DNA from: Mercurialis annua
Lineage: Eukaryota; Streptophyta; Magnoliopsida; Malpighiales; Euphorbiaceae
Assembly (NCBI RefSeq): GCF_937616625.2
Contig: NC_065571.1
Span: 33,317,879-33,381,878, forward strand
Length of the DNA stretch: 64,000 bases
Direction of reading: 5' to 3'
Numbering within the stretch: the stretch's first letter is position 1; every line of letters starts with the position of its first letter. The notes beneath the pieces are model-generated. The model ran no database searches, had not been told where the DNA came from, and saw nothing but the letters and a program-made list of their open reading frames with translations. The position numbers were made by a program, and so were the translations under genes. Shown one piece after another: positions 47,213 through 59,640 of the stretch.

Positions 47213-49547
47213 CTCTATTTATGCTGACATGGCTACCATCTCCTGGGATCAGTTTATGGCGAGATTCAGAGCTTTCTTCTTGCCGTTTTCAGTGACAGAG
47301 GGTCACAGAGACAGGTTGCTCTCATTTACTAGGGATGATAGGTCGGTATCCGAGTACACGACAGAGTTCGTGAGGTTGGGTCGGTTCGCTCCGGACTTGC
47401 AGACAGATCAGCAAAGGGTGAACAACAGATACATAAAAGGCTTAGGGCGTGATTTTGTGAGTTTGCTGACTGAGACGCGCAGAGACTTTACAGACGTAGT
47501 AGACAGTGCTCGGCGTATGGAGAGCTCGTTATTGCAGTTTGGGGATATTTCTGGTCCTTCTCAGACCAAGAAGTCTTCTGGCCCTGGACAGCAGAGTGGT
47601 GGTGGTAGCTACCAATCGGCACCTTCTCAGTACAAGAACAAGAAGAGGGGTGTCAAGAAGAGCTATCATCCGTACACCTACAGTTCAGGCAACAGCGGTA
47701 GCAGCCGCAGTTTTGGGCGTGGTAACGGTGGAGGTGCTAGTTTTCCTTTCTGCCAGAATTGCAGACGTCGACATCCGGGCGAGTGTCGTTTAGCACCAGG
47801 AGGTTGTTTTACTTGTGGCCAACCGGGTCACTTTGCCAGAGAGTGTCAGGCATCTGGGCAGCAGATGTCGGTAGCTAGTGTCGCTCAGCCATCCTATCAG
47901 AGTCAGAGACCAGCGTTCTCTGCACCAGCAGGGTTTTCTCAACCTGCTGCTTCTTTTGGTGGCCAGCGGGGCCGAGGTTCTGGAGGGCGTAGTTTTGGAG
48001 GCCGTGGCAACGGTGGTAGAGGTTCTAGCATCTATGGTACCGGGCAGAGCTCTCAGCAGCAGAGTCAGGGTCAGGCCAGAGTTTTCGCCTTGACTCCTCA
48101 GGATGCTCATGCATCTAACGCAGTAGTGCAAGGTACTCTTCAGATTTCTTTCGTAGATGCTCTTGTTTTATTTGATGCGGGTGCAACCCACTCTTTTGTG
48201 TCTACGTGTTTTGCTGCTAAGTTGGGTGTATCACGAACAAGTCTGTGTGAACCTTTATCTGTTTCTTCTCCTTTGTCTGACTGTGTGGTTGTGGACGTTG
48301 TGTATCTATCGTGTTCCGTGGTGATCCATGGAAGAGATTTACGTGCTGACTTAGTTGTTTTGGATGTACTTTCATTTGACGTGATTTTGGGGATGGATTG
48401 GCTGGCGCGCCATTATGCTTCGATCGACTGTCGAGGGAAGTCGGTTGAGTTTCGGATTCCAGGTGATCTACCCTTTTCTTTTCAAGGGGAAAAGGCGGAG
48501 ACACCGAAGAATCTGATTTCTGCGATCAAGGCAAAGCGGATGATGAGTAAGGGTTGTCAAGCTTTCTTAGCTGTGGTTCGAGACATGGATGCTGAGGTGG
48601 GTAGTATGAACACTGTCCCTATAGTGAATGAGTTCACTGATATTTTTCCAGAGGAGTTGCCTGGATTACCACCTGATCGGGATATCGAGTTCTGCATTGA
48701 CGTTGTTCCTGGAACTGGTCCTATTTTGATACCGCCGCATCGGATGGCTCCTGCTGAGCTGAAGGAGTTGAAGGAGCAGTTACATGAACTGTTGGACAGT
48801 GGCTTCATCAGACCGAGTACTTCTCCGTGGGGTGCTCCAGTTCTGTTTGTTAAGAAGAAGGATGGTTCCTTTCGACTTTATATCGACTACAGACAGTTGA
48901 ATAAGGCTACCATCAAGAACAGATATCCTCTTCCTCGCATCGACGACTTGTTTGATCAGTTGCAGGGTGCGAAGTGCTTTTCCAAGATTGACTTGAGATT
49001 CGGGTATCATCAACTTCGGATTCGGGATGTCGATGTGCCTAAGACTGCTTTCAGAACGCGTTATGGGCATTTCGAGTTTCTAGTCATGTCGTTTGGGTTG
49101 ACTAACGCACCAGCAGCGTTTATGGACATGATAAATCGGGTCTTCAAGCCGTTTTTAGATCAATTTGTTATCGTCTTCATTGATGACATCCTGATTTATT
49201 CTCGGAATGAGGAGGAGCATGCTTATCACTTGAGAACTATACTACAGACCTTGCGAGAGCATCAGTTGTATGCTAAGTTCTCAAAGTGCAAGTTTTGGCT
49301 AGAACAGGTTACCTTCTTAGGACACGTGGTGTCGAAGGATGGGATCAAGGTTGACCCGAAGAAGATTGAGGCGGTCATGGATTGGCAGAGGCCGAGGTCA
49401 GTTACCGAGATTAGGAGTTTTCTTGGATTAGCTGGCTACTACCGTCGGTTTGTGCAGGATTTCTCTCGAATATCTGCACCTTTGACTAACAGAAAGGTGT
49501 TAAGTTTGAGTGGACCGACAAGTGTGAGGCAAGTTTCGAGAAGCTGA
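47175..49547 (+). CDS. gag-pol: gag C-terminus, protease and reverse transcriptase of element 4
   Basis: A 790-residue open frame in the frame natural for the family; its first Met is internal, because translation would come from the broken gag start. Residues about 1-130 form the retrotransposon gag domain ([23 protein letters not shown]). Residues about 197-224 form a CX2CX3HX3C motif followed by the CX2CX4HX4C zinc knuckle. The protease active site FDAGATHS has its Asp at 334. RT follows: [18 protein letters not shown] near 560-577, then FIDD at about 668-671. The frame leaves the family sequence after APLTN because 7 bp are missing between 49489 and 49490. The last roughly 20 residues are therefore spurious. 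Confidence 0.93.
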   Translation: MSMKGSAGDWFCSSIYADMATISWDQFMARFRAFFLPFSVTEGHRDRLLSFTRDDRSVSEYTTEFVRLGRFAPDLQTDQQRVNNRYIKGLGRDFVSLLTETRRDFTDVVDSARRMESSLLQFGDISGPSQTKKSSGPGQQSGGGSYQSAPSQYKNKKRGVKKSYHPYTYSSGNSGSSRSFGRGNGGGASFPFCQNCRRRHPGECRLAPGGCFTCGQPGHFARECQASGQQMSVASVAQPSYQSQRPAFSAPAGFSQPAASFGGQRGRGSGGRSFGGRGNGGRGSSIYGTGQSSQQQSQGQARVFALTPQDAHASNAVVQGTLQISFVDALVLFDAGATHSFVSTCFAAKLGVSRTSLCEPLSVSSPLSDCVVVDVVYLSCSVVIHGRDLRADLVVLDVLSFDVILGMDWLARHYASIDCRGKSVEFRIPGDLPFSFQGEKAETPKNLISAIKAKRMMSKGCQAFLAVVRDMDAEVGSMNTVPIVNEFTDIFPEELPGLPPDRDIEFCIDVVPGTGPILIPPHRMAPAELKELKEQLHELLDSGFIRPSTSPWGAPVLFVKKKDGSFRLYIDYRQLNKATIKNRYPLPRIDDLFDQLQGAKCFSKIDLRFGYHQLRIRDVDVPKTAFRTRYGHFEFLVMSFGLTNAPAAFMDMINRVFKPFLDQFVIVFIDDILIYSRNEEEHAYHLRTILQTLREHQLYAKFSKCKFWLEQVTFLGHVVSKDGIKVDPKKIEAVMDWQRPRSVTEIRSFLGLAGYYRRFVQDFSRISAPLTNRKVLSLSGPTSVRQVSRS

Positions 49548-49573
49548 AGGAGATTCTGACTACAGCCCCTGTT

Positions 49574-51502
49574 TTGGCGTTACCTTCTGGCATAGAGGGT
49601 TTTACTGTGTACTGTGATGCTTCTCGGATTGGCTTAGGTTGCGTGTTGATGCAACATGGACAGGTGATCGCCTATGCTTCTCGTCAGCTGAAGAAGCATG
49701 AGGTGAATTACCCTACTCATGACTTGGAGTTAGCTACTGTGGTTTTTGCTCTGAAGATCTGGAGGCACTACTTGTACGGTGCGACTTGCGAGATCTTCAC
49801 TGATCACAAGAGTCTGAAGTACATCTTTGATCAGCAAGAGTTGAATCTGAGACAGAGGAGGTGGCTAGAGTTGCTAAAAGACTACGAGTACCATCCTGGT
49901 AAGGCTAATGTGGTAGCCGATGCATTGAGTCGCAAGTCTTCGGGCAATTTCGCCCATATTTCTGAGGTTGGGCGTAGACCCATGGTTAGGGAGTGGCATA
50001 GTTTGATAGCTTCGGGCTACGGTTTCCAGGTTTCTCAGAACGGGAGTTTGTTGGCACAACTCCAGGTGCAACCGGTTTTGATTGATAGGATTAAAGCTTT
50101 ACAAGCTGAGGATCCACAATTGAAACGGATTATGGATGAGATCCATCTGGATGGAAATTCCGAGTTTGTTTTTGTTGACGGAGTTCTCAGGTTTGGTTCT
50201 AGGCTGTGCGTTCCGGATTTGGATGGTTTGAGAAACCAGATTCTGGAGGAAGCGCATAGGTCAGCTTACAGTGTTCATCCGGGATCTACCAAGATGTACC
50301 ATTACCTCAAGGGTACGTATTGGTGGAGCGGAATGAAGAAAGATGTTGCAGAGTACGTTTCCAAGTGTCTGACTTGCCAGCAGGTGAAGCTGGAACATCA
50401 GAGACCTTTTGGCTATCTGCAGCCACTACCTATTCCAGAGTGGAAGTGGGAGCGGATTGCCATGGACTTTGTTGTTGGTTTACCACGTACTCGACAGGGG
50501 TACGATTCCATCTGGGTGATAGTTGACCGTATGACCAAGTCAGCTCATTTCCTTCCGATCAAGGTTTCGTATCCTGCTTCGAAGTTGGCTCAGTTGTACA
50601 TCGACAGGATTGTCAGTTTGCATGGTGTACCAGTTTCGATTGTTTCAGACAGAGGTTCGGTGTTCACTTCGAGGTTCTGGAAAGCGTTACAGGAGTCCTT
50701 GGGTTCTCGTTTGGACTTCAGCACAGCTTTTCATCCTCAAACTGACGGACAGTCTGAGAGGACTATTCAGACATTGGAGGATATGCTCAGGATGTGCATT
50801 CTTGATTTTCAGGATAGCTGGGATACTCATTTGCCGTTGATTGAGTTTTCTTACAACAACAGTTACCATGCGAGTATTGAGATGGCACCTTATGAGGCTC
50901 TATACGGACGCAAGTGTCGATCTCCTATCTGCTGGGAAGAGGTCGGCGAGCGGAAGTTGTCTGGTGCTGAGATTATTCAAATTACCTCAGAGAAGGTACC
51001 GTTGATAAAACGGAGGTTGGAGACAGCTTTTAGTCGGCATAAGAGTTATGCTGATCCGAAGAGGAAAGACATCGAGTTTCAGGTGGAAGACTTTGTGTTT
51101 CTTCGGGTTTCTCCTATGAAAGGTGTGGTTCATTTTGGTGTCAAGGGAAAGTTGGCACCGAGGTACATTGGTCCCTATGAGATTTCAGAGAGAATTGGAG
51201 CTGTGGCTTATCGTCTGGTTCTGCCGCCAGACATGTCGTTAGTGCATCCTGTGTTTCATGTTTCTATGTTGAGAAAGTGCATTTCTGATCCTTCGCACGT
51301 GATTGTGCCTCAGAGCGTTGCGATTGACCAAGAGTTATCATATGAGGAACAGCCAGTTGAGATTGTTGATACGCAAGTGCGTAAGTTGCGGAACAAGGAG
51401 ATTCCGATGGTCAAAGTTCTCTGGCGCAATCATTCTGTAGAGGAGTGCACTTGGGAGACCGAGTCGGATATGCGGAACCGCTATCCTTTTCTCTTTCCTT
51501 GA
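49574..51502 (+). CDS. pol: RNase H, integrase and chromodomain of element 4
   Basis: A 642-residue frame; the Met is internal, downstream of the 7-bp deletion. RNase H has D15 (YCDAS), E52, D77 (TDHKSL) and D116 (VADALSR), with a 12-bp in-frame loss just before the last motif relative to element 1. The integrase zinc domain is H228, H235, C265, C268. The catalytic triad is D298, D359 and E395, the last two 35 residues apart. The C-terminal [11 protein letters not shown] region is followed by a chromodomain at about 592-642 ([28 protein letters not shown]). All catalytic residues are present. These proteins would make and insert cDNA, with the chromodomain biasing insertion to heterochromatin (family knowledge). 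Confidence 0.95.
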   Translation: MALPSGIEGFTVYCDASRIGLGCVLMQHGQVIAYASRQLKKHEVNYPTHDLELATVVFALKIWRHYLYGATCEIFTDHKSLKYIFDQQELNLRQRRWLELLKDYEYHPGKANVVADALSRKSSGNFAHISEVGRRPMVREWHSLIASGYGFQVSQNGSLLAQLQVQPVLIDRIKALQAEDPQLKRIMDEIHLDGNSEFVFVDGVLRFGSRLCVPDLDGLRNQILEEAHRSAYSVHPGSTKMYHYLKGTYWWSGMKKDVAEYVSKCLTCQQVKLEHQRPFGYLQPLPIPEWKWERIAMDFVVGLPRTRQGYDSIWVIVDRMTKSAHFLPIKVSYPASKLAQLYIDRIVSLHGVPVSIVSDRGSVFTSRFWKALQESLGSRLDFSTAFHPQTDGQSERTIQTLEDMLRMCILDFQDSWDTHLPLIEFSYNNSYHASIEMAPYEALYGRKCRSPICWEEVGERKLSGAEIIQITSEKVPLIKRRLETAFSRHKSYADPKRKDIEFQVEDFVFLRVSPMKGVVHFGVKGKLAPRYIGPYEISERIGAVAYRLVLPPDMSLVHPVFHVSMLRKCISDPSHVIVPQSVAIDQELSYEEQPVEIVDTQVRKLRNKEIPMVKVLWRNHSVEECTWETESDMRNRYPFLFP

Positions 51503-51628
51503 GGTATGTGGATTGTCATTTGATTAACTATTTTGATTTTCTGTGACTTTTATGATTTTTATTTGTGTTACGTGTTATTCTGATGTTATTTACTTGTCGT
51601 GTTAAATTCGAGGGCGAATTTATAATTA
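51503..51628 (+). other. 3' untranslated stretch of element 4
   Basis: T-rich non-coding stretch between the pol stop and the polypurine tract. Nothing further is recognised in it. Confidence 0.75.
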
Positions 51629-51639
51629 GTTGGGGAGAA
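51629..51639 (+). other. Polypurine tract of element 4
   Basis: GTTGGGGAGAA directly before the TGTAATATCCC start of the right LTR. Identical in element 1. Confidence 0.93.
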
Positions 51640-54519
51640 TGTAATATCCCGTAAAAAATTTAATTTATTTTTCGATAATTTTCCGTTGGTTTTCAGATCG
51701 TGTTTGGTATCGTGATTCGATTCATATTAAGTTGGTATTATTAAACCTTAAAAGAAAAGGAAAAAAAATAAAAAGCAAAAGCAAAATGAAGTTTAAATGA
51801 AATATGAACCATGCATGAAACCCATGCATTCACGTTGTCCCTCTTTTCCTTTTAAAACATAATTAGCCCATGTCCTTTTTAACATAAAAGGCCCATCAAT
51901 CTTATGCTTCAATTGTGAAGCAGAATCCTAAAAGAGCAGTAGCAGATATAACTACGTCTTTTGTTGGCCATTTTTCGTTTTCCTCCCTCACCCGTGTTAG
52001 ATGTTGCTGCCATCACGTTTCTCTTTTTTTTAACCTAATATTTTTCCTCATCATTTAACCAAACTCAGCCGCCATCACTCCTTGGACAAAGAACCGAAAC
52101 TTCATCATCATCAACCTTCATTCGTTCCTGGTAAGTAGTCCTCAAAGCTTCTTCATTGTACGATATCGTAAATTTACGGTTCTTGATTCTAGCTCATTGT
52201 TTTAGCTTCTAATCCAAAAGTTCTTCGACGATTCACATCGACTCGACGTTCTCTTCGATCCCTACGTTTCGGAATCACATACGGTACGTAAAATTTCCCC
52301 CGTTTGTCGCCGTTTCGATGTCGGTTTGTTCTTGCGTTTACTGTCGTTCCTTTGGTTTTGATTTGGTTGCCTTAATCGATTTCTTGTAACCTATGATAAA
52401 TAGAATGATCATTCCATTAATAAGTGTAATTGTTCGTCGTATTCCTACCGTTTTGATTCCCCATTTTATCGAAATGTTGATTACCGCCGTGAATAGTTTC
52501 TATCCTAGGTTCTTGTTTTGATCATGTTAAGATTTTGATGTTGCAAGTTTATGTGTATATGTGTTAAAGGAATCATGCTTCTAGGTTAATTGTTGGTTTC
52601 TTGGTGATTCATGGAGTGAATTTATAACTTGGGATTCATGGAATTATTAATGGCGGGGAAGGATTTCTATTTGAATGTAGAAGATGGTCTTTTGGCCAAA
52701 ATAGTCACCAAATAAGTTATTTGAAATCAATTAAATCCCTAGCTAAGTTTTCATTCAATAATAACTTTTCTAATGTTTCAATTTAAGAATTACCACTTGA
52801 ATACGATAATTATTTTAATAATCTAAATTAATATAATTACTCGGGTAATTATATTTAATTTCGATTAAAATGTCAATTTTGGCTAAATTACAATTTAGCC
52901 CCTAAAAGTTTCTAAAAGCTTATTTAAGTTAAGTTTTATCTTTTAGACTTCTAATTGATTTATAATTTAACAAATTAAGAATGGGAAGTTAATTTGATTT
53001 TTTTTAATATCTAATTGGCTAAAGTACAATTTAGTCCCTAAGTGGCTAAAGTATAATTTAGTCCCTAAGTGGCTAAAATACAATTTAGTCCCTAAACTTT
53101 ATAAGACTTATTTGATCAAGTTTTCGGGTTGTAACTTAGGTTACTTAATTTTCAAGATATTGAATTCCACTTTAAAATGGATAATTATTTTATTAAAGTA
53201 TTTTAAGTTATAAACTTGGGTTTATAAATTTAATAAGTTTTATTTGGGTTAGACTGTGGTCGCCCGACAAGTGGGAAGAAGCTTGGTAGTTTTAAATAAC
53301 TCGGCTGACTCACTAATATGGATTTTAACTCGGATTTATTTAATTATTTTATGTACCATTTTAAATATGTTTATATGATTTGTACTTTATAACTTGGGTT
53401 ATATTTGGAATGCATATAATGTAAGTGTTTATTAAATGTGACTTGGTTTTGCGTTGTGCTAGTCCTATGTGGCGTCTAGTACTCTTTAGAGTTAGGGTCT
53501 GATTTTAATTATGATTTTAATATTTTATTTAGACCCGTCGACTGTTCGTACTTCAGAGGCGAACCAGAGTTAGGTGCTTGTCAGGATCACGTGGATTTAG
53601 CAAGCAGTGAGTTTATATCTCTATTTACCTCTTTATTAAGCAATTATTATATTTTGTATATATATATATATATATGTATAAACAGCTTTTAAACTGTTTT
53701 CGGCATTGTGGATTTGATTTGGAACGTGCTACTCGATGGGCATCATCGGGACTGCGTGCGCACCGGTAATGATTATGGTATTGAGGTAGGTTTGAGATAC
53801 GTCTCACCTTAGTGAGGGCACCGGTGGAAGATACGTCTCCTGGGCTCACTATTTATTAAGTGATAGTCGGGGGTCGGTTATTGAAATACGTCTCACCGAC
53901 ACGACAATGGATTTAGAATTATGGTTTAGGGTTTCATTGATAATCCATAATGAAAATGTTTTATTAAACGTTTTAAAGGTTTTAAACTTAATAAATGTAA
54001 ATGGTTATATAAACTCTACTCAGTAAATCTGACCCCGTTGTTTTCCCAAATTTTCCAGGTTTGTGATTTGAGCATTTGGTCGATCTCCGTTTCTTCATTC
54101 TCGGAGGTTCTTTATTTATTTCAGAAATAAAGTGTCGAACTATTTTAAACTCTTAGACCGCAGTAGTAGTTTCATATTATTCATGTCTTAGTCTTACGTT
54201 TATAGTTTTGACTATTGTTTGTTGGATTGATCCAACTATTACTTTATCGCTTTTGGCATGATTACAGTGTTTATGGTATTTATATTATATTGCCATAATG
54301 TTGGAGATTATTCTGAGATAAGTGTACCTTAAATATATATATTGCTTATTGTACTGCTAGACTAGGCTGAAGTCTTGGTTGCCCCCGAGCATGTGGTTTT
54401 ATGCAGGTACATTGTTTTAAACGTTATAATTTGACTATCCGCAAGGCTAGCTACGGGTTTTGGTACAACCATACCCATACCCTAGCGCCGGTCACGATTC
54501 ATGAAATTGGGTCGTGACA
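51640..54519 (+). repeat. Element 4 right LTR
   Basis: 2,880 bp, TGTAATATCCCG to GGGTCGTGACA, about 99% identical to the left LTR. The most visible length change is two or more extra TA units in the (TA)n run near 53657-53675. GTAAGT lies at 52131-52136 and the 10-bp-arm hairpin at 52831-52854. Confidence 0.96.
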
Positions 54520-54524
54520 GTTGA
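54520..54524 (+). repeat. Right target-site duplication GTTGA of element 4
   Basis: GTTGA directly follows the GTGACA end. It is followed by CAAACGTTACG, the expected continuation of the interrupted satellite monomer. Confidence 0.97.
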
Positions 54525-56269
54525 CAAACGTTACGAAACAAATCCAAAAATTTCTGCAATTTAGCGATTTAAGCCAAACGTTTACAACGTTACGAAACAA
54601 ATACAAATATTTCACCGTTTTAGCGATTTATGCAAAACGTTTACAAGCGTTTTAAAACAAATCCAAACGTTTTCCATTTTTAGAAATTGAAGCCAAACGT
54701 TTACAAACGTTATGAAAAAATCCAAAAGTTTCACCTTTTTAGCGATTTAAGCCAAACGTATACAAACGTTACGAAATTAATCCAAACGTTTCACGTTTTA
54801 GCGATTTAAGCCAAACGTTTACAAAGGTTATGAAAATAATCAAAATGCTTCTTCACAAAGGTTACGAAATAAATCAAAACCTTTCACTTTTTTAGTGATT
54901 TAAGCCAAACATGTAAAACTTTACGAAACAAATCCAAACATTTCACCTTTTTAGCGATTTATGCCAAACGTTTACAAACGATACGAATCAAATCCAAACG
55001 TTTCCCCTTTTTATCGATTGAAGCCAAACGTTTTCAAACGTTACAAAAAATCCAAATGTTTCACCTTTTTAGCGATTTAAGAAAATCGTGTACAAACGTT
55101 ACGAAATTAATCCAAGCTTTTCACCATTTTAGCAATTTAAGCTAAACGTTTACAAACGTTATGAAACAAATCCAAACGTTTCATCTTTTTATCGATTTAA
55201 GCCGAACGTTTACAAACGTTACGAAACAAAATCAAACATTTCATCTTTTTAGCAAATTAAGCCAAACGTTTACAAATATTACGAAGCAAATCCAAATGTT
55301 TCACCTTTTTAGTGATTTAAGCCAAATATTTACAAACATTACAAATCAAAACCAAACGTTTCACCTTTTTAGCTATTTAAGCCAAATGTTTACAAACGTT
55401 ACGAAACAAATTCAAACGTTTCACGTTTTTAGCGATATAAGCCAAACGATACAAGACAACACGAAACGTTTAAAACGTTACGAAACAAATACAAACATTT
55501 CACATTTTTAGCGATTTAAGCCACACCCTTACAAACGTTTAGAAACAAAACCAAACGTTTCACCTTTTTAGCAATTTAAGCCAAACATTTACAAACGTTA
55601 CGAAACAAATCCAAGCGTTTCACCTTTTTAGCAATTTAAGCCAAACGTTTTCAAACGTTACGAAACAAATCCAAGCGTTTCACCTTTTTAGCAATTTAAG
55701 CCAAACATATACAAACGTTACGAAACAAATCCAAACGTTTCATCTTTTTAGCGATATACGCCGAACGTTTACAAACTTTACAAAACAAAACCAAACATTT
55801 CACCTTTTTAGCAAATTAAACCAAACGTTTACAAACGTTTCCCCATTTTAGCCATATAAGCCAAACGTTTAAAACTTTACGAAACAAATCCAAAAATTTC
55901 ACCTTTTTAGCAAATTAAGCCAAACATTTACAAACGTTTCCCCATTTTAGCGATTTAAGTCAAACGTTTAAAAACGTTATGAAACAAATCCAAACGTTTA
56001 CAAACGTTACAAAACAACACCAAACATTTCCCCATTTTAGAGATTTAAGCCAAACATTTATAAACATTACGAAACAAAACCAAACGTTTATAAACATTTT
56101 GAAACAAATCCAAACATTTTCCATTTTTATTGATTTAAGTCAAACGTGTACAAACTTTACAAAACAAATACAAACGTTTCACCTTTTAATGATTGAAGCC
56201 AAACGTTTACAAACTTTACAAAACAAATCCAAACGTTTTGAAACAAACCCAAACGTTCAAAACGTTACG

Positions 56270-59200
56270 AAACAAACCCAACCATTTCATCTTTTTAGCG
56301 ATTATAGCCGAACGTTTAAAAAGTCACGAAACAAAACCAAACGTTTTACCTTTTAAGCGATTTAAGCCAAACGTTTACAAACGTTACGAAACAAATTTAA
56401 ACGTTTCACCTTTTTAGCGATTTAAGCCAAACGTTTAAAAATGTTACGAAACAAATCCAAGCGTTTTAAAGCGTTTCAACTTTTTAGAAATTTAAGCCAA
56501 ACGTTTATAAACATTACGAAACAAATCCAAGCCTTTCTCCTTTTTAGCAATTTAAACCAAACGTTTAAAATATTATGAAACAAATTCAACTGTTTCACAT
56601 TTATAGCAATTTAAGCCAAACGTTTATAAACGTTACGAAACAAATCTAAACGTTTCACTGTTTTAGTGATTTAAGCGAAACGTTTACAAACGTTACAAAA
56701 CAAATCCTAACGTTTCACCTTTTTAGCGATTTAAGCCGAACGTTTGCAAATGTTACGAAACAAAACCAAACGTTTCACCTTTTTTGCGATTGAAGCCAAA
56801 CGTATTCAAACGTTACGGAACAAATCCAAACGTTTCACCTTTTAAGCGATTTAATTCACACGTTTACAAACGTTAAGAAACAAATCCAAACATTTCACAT
56901 TTTTAGCGATTTAAGCCAAAAGTTCACAACCGTTACGAAACAAATCCTAATGTTTCACCTTTTTAGCGATTTAAGCCAAACGTTTACAAAGGTTACGAAA
57001 CAAATTCAAACGTGTCACCTTTTTAGCAATTTAATCAAAACGTTTATAAACGTTACGAAACAGATCCAAACGTTTCACCTTTTGAGCGATTTAAGCCAAA
57101 CATTTACAAAGGTTATGAAACAAAACCAAACGTTTCACCTTTTTAGCGATTCAAGCCAAACGTTTACAAAGGTTACGAAGCAAATCCAAACGTTTCACTT
57201 TTTTAGCTATTTAAGCCAAATGTTTACAAACTTTACGAAACAATTCCAAACGTTTCACTTTTTTAACGATTTAAGCAAAACATTTCCCTTTTTAGCAATT
57301 TAAGCCAAACTTTTACGAACGTTACGATACAAATACAAACGTTTCACAATTTTAGCGATTTAAGCCGAACGTTTAATAGGTTACGAAAGAAAATCAAACG
57401 ATTAAAATTATACGAAACAAATCCAAACGTTTCACCTTTTTAGCAATTTAAGCCAAACTTTTACAAACATTACGAAACAAATGCAAGCGTTTCACCTTTT
57501 TAGCGATTTAAGCCAAACGTTTACAAACGTTATGAAATTTCAAACATTTCACCTTTTTAGCGATTTATGCCAAACGTTTACAAATGTTACAAAACAAATC
57601 CAAACTTTTTACCTTTTTTATCAATTTAAGCCAAATGTTTACAAACGTTGCGAAACAAATCCAAACGTGTCACCTTTTTAGCAATTTAAGCAAAACGTTT
57701 ACAAACGTTACGAAACGGATCTAAACGTTTTACCTTTTTAGCGATTTAAGCCAAGCTTTTACAAAGGTTATAAAACAAACCCAAACGTTTTACCTTTTTT
57801 AGCGATTTAAGCGAAACTTTTACAAAGGTTAGAAAACAAATCCAAATGTGTCAGTCTTTTTAGCAATTTAAGCCAAATGTTTCGAAACAAATCCAAAAGT
57901 TGAAAACGTTACGAAACAAATCCAAACGATTCACCTTTTTAGCGATTTAAGAAAACATTTGGATTTAAGAAAACCTTTTTAGCGAGTTAAGAAAACGTTA
58001 CGAAACAAATCCAAACGTTCAAAACGTTACGAAACAAACCCAACCATTTCATCTTTTTAGCGATTGTAGCCGAACGTTTAAAAAGTTACGAAACAAAACC
58101 AAACGTTTCACCTTTTAAGCTATTTAAGCCAAATGTTTACAAACTTTACGAAACAAATTTAAACGTTTCACCTTTTTAGCGATTTAAGCCAAACGTTTAA
58201 AAACGTTACGAAACAAATCAAGGCATTTCAAATTTTTAGCAATTTAAGCCAAACGTTTACAAACATTACGAAACAAATCCAAGCCTTTCATCTTTTTAGC
58301 AATTTAAACCAAACGTTTAAAATATTACGAAACAAATTCAACTGTTTCACATTTATAGCAATTTAAGTTAAACGTTTACAAACGTTACGAAACAAATCTA
58401 AACGTTTCACTGTTTTAGTGATTTAAGCAAAACGTTTACAAACGTTACAAAACAAATCCTAACGTTTCACCTTTTTAGTGATTTAAGCCGAACGTTTGCA
58501 AATGTTACGAAACAAAACCAAACGTTTCACCTTTTTTGCGATTTAAGCCAAACGTTTTCAAACGTTACGGAACAAATCCAAACGTTTCACCTTTTAAGCG
58601 ATTTAATTCACACGTTTACAAATGTTAAGAAACAAATCCAAACATTTCACATTTTTAGCGATTTAAGCCAAAAGTTCACAAACGTTACGAAACAAATCCT
58701 AATGTTTCACCTTTTTAGCGATTTAAGCCAAACGTTTACAAAGGTTACGAAACAAATTCAAACGTGTCACCTTTTTAGCAATTTAATCAAAACGTTTATA
58801 AACGTTACGAAACAGATCCAAACGTTTCACCTTTTGAGCGATTTAAGCCAAACATTTACAAAGGTTATGAAACAAAACCAAACGTTTCACCTTTTTAGCG
58901 ATTCAAGCCAAACATTTACAAAGGTTACGAAGCAAATCCAAACGTTTCACTTTTTTAGCTATTTAAGCCAAATGTTTACAAACTTTACGAAACAATTCCA
59001 AACGTTTCACTTTTTTAACGATTTAAACAAAACATTTCCTTTTTTAGCAATTTAAGCCAAACGTTTACGAATGTTACGATACAAATACAAACGTTTCACA
59101 ATTTTAGCGATTTAAGCCGAACGTTTAAAAGGTTACGAAAGAAAATCAAACGATTAAAATTATACGAAACAAATCCAAACGTTTCACCTTTTTAGCAATT

Positions 59201-59640
59201 TAAGCCAAACTTTTACAAACGTTACGAAACAAATGCAAGCGTTTCACCCTTTTAGCGATTTAAGCCAAACGTTTACAAACGTTATGAAACAAATCCAAAC
59301 GTGTCACCTTTTTAGCAATTTAAGCAAAAAGTTTACAAACGTTACGAAACGGATCTAACGTTTCACCTTTTTAGCGATTTAAGCCAAGCTTTTACAAAGG
59401 TTATAAAACAAACCTAAATGTTTTACCTTTTTAGCGATTTAAGCGAAACTTTTACAAAGGTTAGGAAACAAATCCAAATGTGTCAGTCTTTTTAGCAATT
59501 TAAGCCAAACGTTTCGAAACAAATCCAAAAGTTGAAAACGTTACGAAACAAATCCAAACGATTCACCTTTTTAGCGATTTAAGAAAACATTTGGATTTAA
59601 GAAAACCTTTTTAGCGAGTTAAGAAAACGTTACGAAACAA
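56270..59640 (+). repeat. Tandem duplication of about 1.75 kb inside the satellite
   Basis: 56270-58015 and 58020-59640 align with an offset of 1,750-1,752 bp (for example 56279/58029 and 56950/58702). Long stretches are near identical, including the two 117-residue frames they happen to encode. The second copy lacks about 120 bp (near 57540-57660 of copy 1). Both contain the odd non-monomer string GGATTTAAGAAAACC followed by AGCGAGTTAAG (57961 and 59592). Confidence 0.92.

Larger units (their letters stand above)
43421..54519 (+). mobile_element. Element 4: structurally complete Tekay/Del-type Ty3-gypsy retrotransposon
   Basis: An 11,099-bp element with two LTRs of 2,877 and 2,880 bp, tRNA-Met primer-binding site, gag-pol, polypurine tract, TG...CA ends and GTTGA duplications. 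Domain order is gag, zinc knuckles, PR, RT, RNase H, INT, chromodomain. By eye the LTRs differ at roughly 30 positions plus short indels (about 1%), so insertion was recent. gag-pol is nearly intact but carries a 47-bp and a 7-bp deletion that each shift the frame, so the copy cannot make a full polyprotein. It still has every cis-acting part needed for trans-mobilisation. Confidence 0.97.

Noticed and set aside
43421..54519. Endogenous pararetrovirus
   Set aside because: Direct LTRs, 5-bp target duplications, an integrase with HHCC and DD35E and a chromodomain identify an LTR retrotransposon.
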